A stretch of DNA of 64,000 nucleotides from Malurus cyaneus samueli (taxonomy: Eukaryota; Chordata; Aves; Passeriformes; Maluridae). The translations under genes were made by a program, and so were the position numbers. The notes under the pieces are model-generated. The model saw only the letters and a list, made by a program, of their open reading frames with translations, had not been told where the DNA came from and made no database searches. Where the stretch lies: positions 16,601,015 to 16,665,014 of the forward strand of contig CM019227.1 in NCBI GenBank assembly GCA_009741485.1. The letters are read 5' to 3'. Of the stretch, positions 56,979-64,000 are shown in pieces. Every line of letters begins with the position of its first letter. The first letter of the stretch is position 1.

Positions 56979-57103
56979 TCACAGGATGTACCAGGCTGCA
57001 GCTCCTGCTGCCACGGCCACACAGGCTGCCAGCACCAGCTGCACCAGGGGCTGCCTGGCCAGGCCTATGGCGCTGTGGAAGGGGCAGCCAGGACCTGCTG
57101 TGC
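56979..57103 (-). CDS. HMOX2: HMOX2 last coding exon (membrane anchor)
   Basis: Residues 269-309: [20 protein letters not shown], then a hydrophobic stretch of Leu, Ala and Val ending AAAWYIL and TGA. It contains the second heme-regulatory motif Cys275-Pro276. The acceptor is gtgtcctgcag. Confidence 0.95.
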
Positions 57104-60100
57104 CTGCAGGACACAGAAAGCACCATTAGCACTGCCCCTCTTATGCCATGTACCCGTGGCAGCTCTCTTGTTGCCACCACCTACCCAGTTTGTCTGCGTA
57201 GTAGGGGCATTTGCGGATGTCTCCTTTTCCATCATGGACTGGAAAGCCTCCATCTTGGGCTTCTTCTGCCAGTGACCTGCCGATCTCGTCCAGCTCATTG
57301 AACACCTGCAAGTGGTCACAGCAAGCATGTGAAGCAGGCAGAGCCAGGCAGCTCTCAGCCAGATCCCTGGCACCACTTGGAGAACTGGCAAGCACCACTG
57401 CTGCTTCCCTGTCCCCGCACTCCTTACAGAGCATCTTGCTGTGTTGATACCTAGCACTCCTTACAGTTCTAGGAAGGCATAGCCCATCCCAAGAGCACCC
57501 AGTCAGAGCCAGGAGCAAGGCAGCACCACCGTGCTGCTCATCTCCCAGCCTGCTGTGGGTGGAAATGGGAGGCAACATGCTCTCCTCTCCCTGCTGCAGA
57601 CCCTTGTAGGATCCCAGCTTCTGCAGTGGTCAGGCAGCCCCCTCCCGCTGCTGTGGGATTCCATAAGGATCCTGACAAAGGAGACAACCACATCCCACCA
57701 TATTTCTGGCCAGCTTAAATCACACTGACCTGCTACAAGCACAGATTAAAGCTTCCATCCAGTAGCTAAATCTGTGTTCATCCCCTGGGGCAAGTGGCAG
57801 CTCAGTCAGGTTTGATGAGAGGCAAATGCTATGGGAGGAACAAGAGGCTCCAGACATTTTTGACCATAGGACAACACGTCAGACCTGAGACAGGAGATGA
57901 ATCGTCACCAGGGTGGTGCAACACACTCAAGCTATTTGAGGCTGTCTCAGGACAAGAGCTCTGCTCCCCTCACTGCTTCACAGCCACACAGCCCACGGGA
58001 ATCTTGAAGTCACAGTAATTTTGCTTTAATCAAAGGGCTTGGCCATGATATTGGAACATGGGAGGAATGCCTGCCTGACACCAGCTCCAGAAGCTAGTGA
58101 AACAGCTTGTAAAACTAGAATCCCAACCCCTCAAGGAGGGCCTGCAGTGGTCTCAGCCCCAAACCACTACCTGGGTGAGTGGTATGACTGAATAAACCTG
58201 GGCAAGATTTAAAAGCTGCAGCACCCACACCTACCGGTCCTCAAGGGATTTGTTTAGTACCTGCATGTTAAATCTGAAGGCTTTGTTGGCCTCTTCCACT
58301 ATCCTTTCCTTAGTGTTCTTATCCAAGTCCAAGGCATTCATTCTTGCTCTGTAAAGCTGCTTGAACTGCTGCGCATTGGAAACGTTGTCAAACACGTAGA
58401 ATTGGATCCCTTCCCCAGTACTGGGCAACTTCAGGGCCCTCTGGGCTACCTTCTTCAGCACCTGGCCACCTGAGAGGTCCCCCATATAGCGTGTGTAAGC
58501 GTGAGCCACCAGCAGTTCTGGCTCATGTTGTCCCACGTGATGGATTCTGTCCACATATTGCTGAGTTGCCTCTGAACACTGGATCTTTTCTTTCCAGTCT
58601 TCTCCATAGAAGTATTTGAGGTCTTTGGCCAATGCTTCTCTCCGGTGAAGCTCCACAGGGAAATACAGAGGAGCAAAGACTGGGTTGTTTTTGTTGCGAT
58701 CAATCTCCTCTTCCAGAGCAGAGTAGGTGAAGTGCAGGGCCACAGTGGCCAGCTACAGACAGAGCACAGCTCACATGAGAAGCTTGTCACTGGATGGGCA
58801 CAAGTCACCTCATGACTGCTCCCCCCTGCATGGAATTGGGGTAAACAAGAGGAAACCCCCAGGTCCAGCACAAAATCAGGCTGGAGAGCCTATACCAGGC
58901 AGGCACTGCTTGAAGGAGCAAAGGCTCTGCTCGACCTCCATAACACCCCCAGCGTTGTGGGGCTCTTCGAGTCTGCATCGAGTCTGCATCAGTCACTGGG
59001 TACATCAAACAGATGGGAGCAGAACCATACTCACCTTGAAGAGCTCCTTCTTGATCCGTCCCTTCAGGAAGTCCTTGACAAACTGAGTGTTCTCTGCACG
59101 GTCGTGTGATTCCTTTGTGCCCTCTTTCAGCAACTCCGAAAGGTCCATGGGGCTGCAGGCAAACAGGAGAGCTCCTTTCACCCCACTGCCACACACAGCA
59201 ATGAATTAGTCCCTGCTGTGTTCTGAGGGATCCCCCCCGCCACCATCCCAGCTCAGAGAATATACGAGGTGGGACCCTCAAGCCACCCTGGAGGTTGACC
59301 TAGCACCAGCTGGAGGAAGCAGCAGGGTGGCAGCAGCCCATGTGCCAACCAGACTCGCCACTCCAGGTGGGCTGGAGCTTAGCAGGGGCTCTGGCCCAGG
59401 ATGCTGAGGCAACTCTAAAGGACCCTCTAATCCCTGCACCATGATTTTTGCTTCTCATCCACGTGAGCCAAACAACACTAAACAAGCAAGCCTTGAGCAA
59501 ATGGAGAGCGACTATCAGGACAGGCTAAAGGGCACAGGGTCTTGGTGATATTTGCTGCTGGAGAAGGAAAAAGGCTCAGATGGGAGTAGATGCACACACA
59601 AGCAGGTCCCCAGCTTTCCCAACCTGGATATCAACTTTTGGAGAGGAGAGCTGAATGGCACAATAATGTAAGAAGAGCCTTAAAACGTTTATTTCTCCTG
59701 AATCACACTGCTTTTGCAAGTTTCCACAAGGTGTCTTATGTTAAACCAGACCCAAAACATTAAAATCTATGATTTTAGACTACAGGCACAGCACCTACCT
59801 GGACACTGGTACAGTATCAACACATACACTCACTCAAATCATGCCAAAGTGCACCTTATGGTTTTCATCACTAGTTTGCTCCAGGTTGCACATTACTGTT
59901 AGCTCCAAGGGAGACTTTGAACACTCCAGACCCACTGAGTGTGCCAGGAGAGCCAGGAAACATTAACTTCTCATGAAGCTGAGCCTGTCAAATCAAAGAA
60001 GTTAACCAGCCTGTCTAGGTCTTTTAGGAAGTACCCTAGTCATCCTTGCCATTTTCCAAGTCTGAAGACTTGGCTTTTATAACATGTGTGTTAATTTGTT

Positions 60101-60632
60101 TTTTAAAGTAACCTCCTAGAAAATGTCCTTGCCTAGACCCGGGTATTCTGCAAAGGCAAGAGCTCACCAGAACAGAGTTAACCTCCTAGAGTCATCTTTC
60201 AAAACAAGAAGCGGCTGTCACATAAGCCTGCCCAGCAGGCCATGGAAAACTGTCTCCCTTTGGCCAGGAAGATACAAACACAACTGCCAAACAGTCGAAG
60301 TGTTTGTGAAATGTGACTTTGATAGTAGAGACTAAAAAAAAATAACCATAACCATGTTGTCAGCCCTGCCAGATCACTCCTTCCCATCGCTTCCATCCTT
60401 CCAGTAGTTTGACTACAGATTTTTTGCAGCATGTATTTTGATTAATCACTTATTGGGGTCCCGCACTTCTTCCACATGAGATGGATCACTCCTTTACCTG
60501 GAAGATCTTGTGCCTTGCCTGAGGCTGTGTCTGTGCCACTGTGTAGGACAGGACTCACCTGACACTGTCATCTTCTGCTTCCTCATAGCGCAAGACATCC
60601 CCTTCCTCTCCTGTCTCCAGGGCTGATGGCAT
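56979..60632 (-). CDS. HMOX2: HMOX2 (heme oxygenase 2)
   Basis: Constitutive heme oxygenase: breaks heme to biliverdin, CO and Fe2+ using NADPH-cytochrome P450 reductase, on the cytosolic face of the ER. Five coding exons, 60559-60632, 59035-59152, 58261-58752, 57185-57305 and 56979-57103, sum to 930 bases, 309 residues (316 in human). Features: acidic N-terminal extension (1-26), proximal heme ligand His41 in [16 protein letters not shown], the family signature [20 protein letters not shown] at 144-163, heme-regulatory CP motifs at 261-262 (RKCPYY) and 275-276 (GCPF), and a C-terminal hydrophobic tail anchor at about 288-309. The first heme-regulatory motif, CP at human 127-128, reads Cys-Ser here (123-124). 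The acidic extension, the CP motifs and the neighbours separate it from HMOX1. Confidence 0.97.
57185..57305 (-). CDS. HMOX2: HMOX2 fourth coding exon
   Basis: Residues 229-268 plus one base: [20 protein letters not shown], then [20 protein letters not shown]. It contains the heme-regulatory Cys261-Pro262. The acceptor is ccacttgcag and the donor GTAGGT. Confidence 0.96.
57306..58260 (-). other. HMOX2: HMOX2 intron between exons 3 and 4
   Basis: A 955-bp GT-AG intron; no repeat or exon recognised. Confidence 0.9.
58261..58752 (-). CDS. HMOX2: HMOX2 third coding exon (catalytic core)
   Basis: 164 codons, phase 0 to 0, residues 65-228. It starts [20 protein letters not shown], carries the distal-helix glycines in [10 protein letters not shown] and ends KAFRFNMQ. 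The donor is GTACTA. The reading frame continues into the intron for a few codons before a stop. Confidence 0.97.
58753..59034 (-). other. HMOX2: HMOX2 intron between exons 2 and 3
   Basis: A short 282-bp GT-AG intron; contains a 12-bp doubling (gagtctgcatc) near 58,970-58,990. Confidence 0.9.
59035..59152 (-). CDS. HMOX2: HMOX2 second coding exon (heme ligand)
   Basis: Residues 25-64: [40 protein letters not shown]. His41 is the axial heme ligand by homology. The acceptor is ttgcctgcag and the donor GTGAGT. Confidence 0.97.
59153..60558 (-). other. HMOX2: HMOX2 intron between exons 1 and 2
   Basis: A 1.4-kb GT-AG intron without a recognisable element. Confidence 0.9.
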
Positions 60633-60655
60633 TGTAGTCAGTGCTGGGGATCAGT
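60559..60655 (-). CDS. HMOX2: HMOX2 first coding exon
   Basis: The exon begins after a gcctttcag acceptor (60,656), has 23 bases of 5' UTR, and its ATG is at 60,630-60,632. It encodes [20 protein letters not shown] and on to DDSV plus two bases; the coding part is 60,559-60,632. The donor is GTGAGT. This acidic extension is the variable part of HMOX2. Confidence 0.9.
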
Positions 60656-63600
60656 CTGAAAGGCAAAATCAGAGATGAGTTTTCAGGGGAAGCTGCCTTA
60701 GCAAAGGGATGGGAGTGAAATATTGAACAGTCCAGCAAGAAGCTCTCTGAGCTGCTCCACCAGGCAGGGCTGTGAGGAGCCTCCTCTGGCTGTATCCACC
60801 TCATACCATGCACTTCCAAGGAAGCAGATTTGCCTGTTCAGTTCAGCTACCTCAGGTGAACCTCAGCACTGACACTCAGTTCACAAAACATTAACCTCAG
60901 AGGAGACCTACAACACAGCAAGCAGCCTGCATTCTGTTTCCCACTTCAGGATGGCTCCCAGCTGAAGATGAGACCTCCATGTTGGGAATCTGCACTGAAA
61001 CTGTGAGCAGGCTGCTTTGCCCTCGTGCTACCAAATATTTCCCCCAGTGTCAAACTCTGAGCAGAGTAACAGGAAGGGGAAGCCCCTCTCCTTCACTCAG
61101 GAGGAAGAACAAGCTACATTTCCACAGCAGTACAGAGCAGTACAGAGCTTCCCTGAAAGGAAGCAGTGGTGCATTAGGCCAGCTGAGCTCTGAAGTCAGG
61201 CAGCTCACAGGGGAAACAAGAACATTTGCTGTGACAGAAGAGGAGGACCTTCCAAAACAGGGGCAGACTTCACTGCTCTGCCTTTCCTGGGCCACTCTCC
61301 AAGCAGAGCGAGCTGCAGAGAGCTCCTGTTCCCACTCACACCCTTCTCTCCTGCCTGGCAGGTTTTACTTCCAATCCCACAAGTAGCTGGGTTCTCCCTC
61401 CTCTTTGCAAAAGGAAACAGAATCTCCTTGGATGTAACAGGATGCACAAGCCTTACCCAGAGACAGGAACAAGACACACTTGGATTATATTGGCTGAGCA
61501 CAAAAATCCAGGCACCTCATTTATAAAATGGACCTGTAATCAGCTTTGTGCAGAGCAGCATCACCACCTTACAGGCAGCCTTGGCAGAGGAACGAGGAGC
61601 TAAGCTGATGCTGGCTCTTCAGAAAGCGCTCACCATGAGAACCATCCTCATGCTCCCCCCCTTCAGTTCGGCTCCCCCTTACAGGGCTGCATCCATGGAT
61701 TCACTGCTCAAAGCTGGGGACTGGGAGAACCAACAAGCAGCTGCCTTGAGCTGGTCAGCACAGGCCAGCATGGGCACAGCCGCTGCTGGAGCCCAGCTCA
61801 CATGAACACACCAGTTAGAAATTAATTGCCCTTCAGTTGCTCACCACTGAGCAACTACAGCCCTGTTTCACAACGACCCTCAGTACTGTCCACTCTCCAG
61901 CCAGGAGCACAGCTGAGCCACATCCTCAGGTACAGCACAAGGTCCCCCCAAGCTCAGGCACAGCACCTGCTCTGGGGGGACTCATCACCAGGTAAAGGTT
62001 TCCCCTATAATCACAATCTTTATGGTCTGTGGGACACAGCCTTCCTCAGGGGAAGACTGACCAAATGCATTACTTTGTGATGCCAGGAGCCCAGGGCTGG
62101 GACAGAAGTCAATCTGGGTCATTTGGGGTGGCAGCCCAACATTCTCATCACCCCTCCCTTGACATGGCATGGTGCAGCCTGCCCACCCCAGGATAAAGGT
62201 CAGAGCAGAAACCAACTTCAGCTGCTGTATTGTCTATGCAATAACTCACTCAGGGACAGCTCAACTCAGGGACTCATCTTCATTCCTCACACAGCTTCAG
62301 CCATTGGGAGATGCCCACTGCAGAGAGGGGAAACCAAAGCACAAAGGCAAATGACCCACCTGAGCTCAGCCAGAAGCCTGTTGTGGACATAGGGGGAACA
62401 GGCTACACACCTCCTGCCAGTGCAGATCACCAGCTCTGTGACACCCTGCCTGCCTGTTCTGCTGCACATCAAGAGATGCAGTTCCCAAAATGAAACTAGA
62501 CAAACTAGTTCCAATTTATCTTAGACTCCCAGAAAGCCAGAGTCCTGGAGGTGAAGTGTGCTGTGCCCACATGCCTGCAAGAGCTGCTGATACAAAGCAG
62601 CAGGTGAGAACAGAGCTACAGAACACCTGAGCACCACTCATCCCTTGGGAGAGGCCTGAAGGCTCGCATCAAATCTACCCAAAAGAAAAAAACAGGTCAG
62701 GTCTCAGAAATCAGTAGCAATGGCTCAAGGCTCCCAGTGGTCACACATAGATGACCCGGAGATCATCACATCTGCTCATTCATCAGAGCCTCCACTCTGT
62801 TCACACAGGCATGCTCATGTTCACACAGGAACTTGGTTTTCCACATCACAAAGAGGGACCTGGTGGGGTCACAGAAGCCTTTACCCAGCCCTGTTAGTAG
62901 TGCTGTAGAAGCACAACCAATGGTGAATGACTGTCCCAGGAGCACTGACTGCTGCTGGGAGCAGGGGTTAGCATGCATTCTCAGACTTGTATCTCTCCAG
63001 TGTGTTTTGCAGGGCTCACTCCGACACTTTCCTCTCCATGACAATGGGCAGGGCAGTGGTAACACCAGTCCCTGTAGCCCCAGGTGAGGGCAGAAGATGC
63101 GCAAGAAAATCTGGAAGCTCAGATTTTTCCCAATATAGTCTCTAGCACAGGCTCCTCCCCAAAAAGACAAGTCGGCACAAACCAATCCCATCCTTCCCAG
63201 TGCTGAGTTATTGCAGAACCAGGAGGGAGGGAAGTCAGAGCCATTGTGCCTAATGCCACCACACACCATTGCTCTTACTGAAAAACTGGCAACTACAAGC
63301 TCCAGTCTAGGGTCACATCCCTGGTTTTTCTGCTCTTATGAAAAGAAGCGTGTCCCACATGCCAAGGAGGAGGTTCAGGCAGCTGCCCACCTCCTCTGCA
63401 GAGGCTGGAATGTCATTTCATTTGCTGCAGGGAGCTCTGCTCATCCAGGACCTGGCTGATGTTCAGGGTAAACACAGAGCTCCCCAGTACCTGGACAGAG
63501 CCTGTCTGGAAGCAATCCAACATCTGCTAGTTGGGATGGCAGGGCTGAAGAGTGGTGAGAAGGCTTGGTAAAGAAAACATCAGCATTCCAAACATTTTTT

Positions 63601-64000
63601 TCCCAATGACAGCTTTCAAAACCCCTGAGGAGGCACCTCTACCTCATCTAGATGTGTGTAGTTTGCCCCTGCACACAACTCCTCAGCAAGCTGCATGCCC
63701 CAGATGCACAGCTGTTCTTTTCAGGGTAAGATGACATTTAATCCAAATAATCCTGTGCCTTTTGAAGGCCTTTTGACTGCTGCCACAGGGAAGGAGGACT
63801 GGAAGCCCTGGTTTTGCTTGGGCACTCTGGGAGAAGTCCAGTAACTCACAAACACCCCAGCAGTACAGAGTTCACACCTGCTGTTTAACTTTCATGCAGC
63901 TTCAAGGCATTTCCCCACACGCAGAGCCCAGAGTGTGGCTGCACCTACCAGAGTATCGCTGCAGCAAAGACAAACCTCACAATCCCAGCCCTAGAGGCTT
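60656..64000 (-). other. HMOX2: HMOX2 upstream intron (5' UTR intron)
   Basis: The first coding exon is preceded by a clear acceptor, so a noncoding exon and the promoter lie upstream. I see no CpG island or donor-ended leader in this 3.3 kb, so they are probably to the right of the window. No other gene recognised. Confidence 0.6.

Overview
This is nuclear DNA from a bird, probably a GC-rich microchromosome. Four vertebrate genes can be rebuilt exon by exon, and the order MGRN1 - UBALD1 - (C16orf96 position) - CDIP1 - HMOX2 matches the human 16p13.3 block, here in the opposite overall orientation. Many truncated CR1 LINE copies, the typical avian repeat, are scattered through it, and one retroviral-type LTR can be recognised. 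Species cannot be read from the sequence; CR1 content says bird.

Layout. 1-17,548 holds the first four coding exons of MGRN1 on the minus strand; the RING domain and the rest lie left of the window. Its CpG-rich promoter (about 17.1-17.8 kb) is followed by a roughly 500-bp (GGGAAT)n satellite and a 40-bp-unit minisatellite. 18.6-22.4 kb is intergenic. UBALD1 runs on the plus strand from a CpG island at about 22.5-23.7 kb to a poly(A) signal at 31.6 kb, with three coding exons; its first exon as given carries a 2-bp deletion that breaks the reading frame. Between UBALD1 and CDIP1, at 32.2-34.4 kb on the minus strand, lie exon-like, coiled-coil-coding pieces with in-frame stops in the position and orientation expected for C16orf96, possibly a decayed copy. 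CDIP1 starts at a CpG island at about 35.9-36.4 kb, has a 17-kb first intron, and its four coding exons lie at 53.2-54.8 kb. HMOX2 is complete in its coding part on the minus strand (56,979-60,632) and converges tail to tail with CDIP1; its promoter is to the right of the window.

The genes are not an operon and do unrelated jobs: MGRN1 is an E3 ubiquitin ligase, UBALD1 a small UBA-like protein, CDIP1 a LITAF-domain endosomal membrane protein linked to p53-dependent death, and HMOX2 the constitutive heme oxygenase. Most of the window is intron. I found no prokaryotic system, CRISPR array, tRNA or rRNA. The points most worth a second look are the UBALD1 frameshift, the C16orf96-like remnant, the GGGAAT satellite beside the MGRN1 promoter, a GC-AG intron in MGRN1, the changed first heme-regulatory motif in HMOX2, and the LTR inside the CDIP1 intron.
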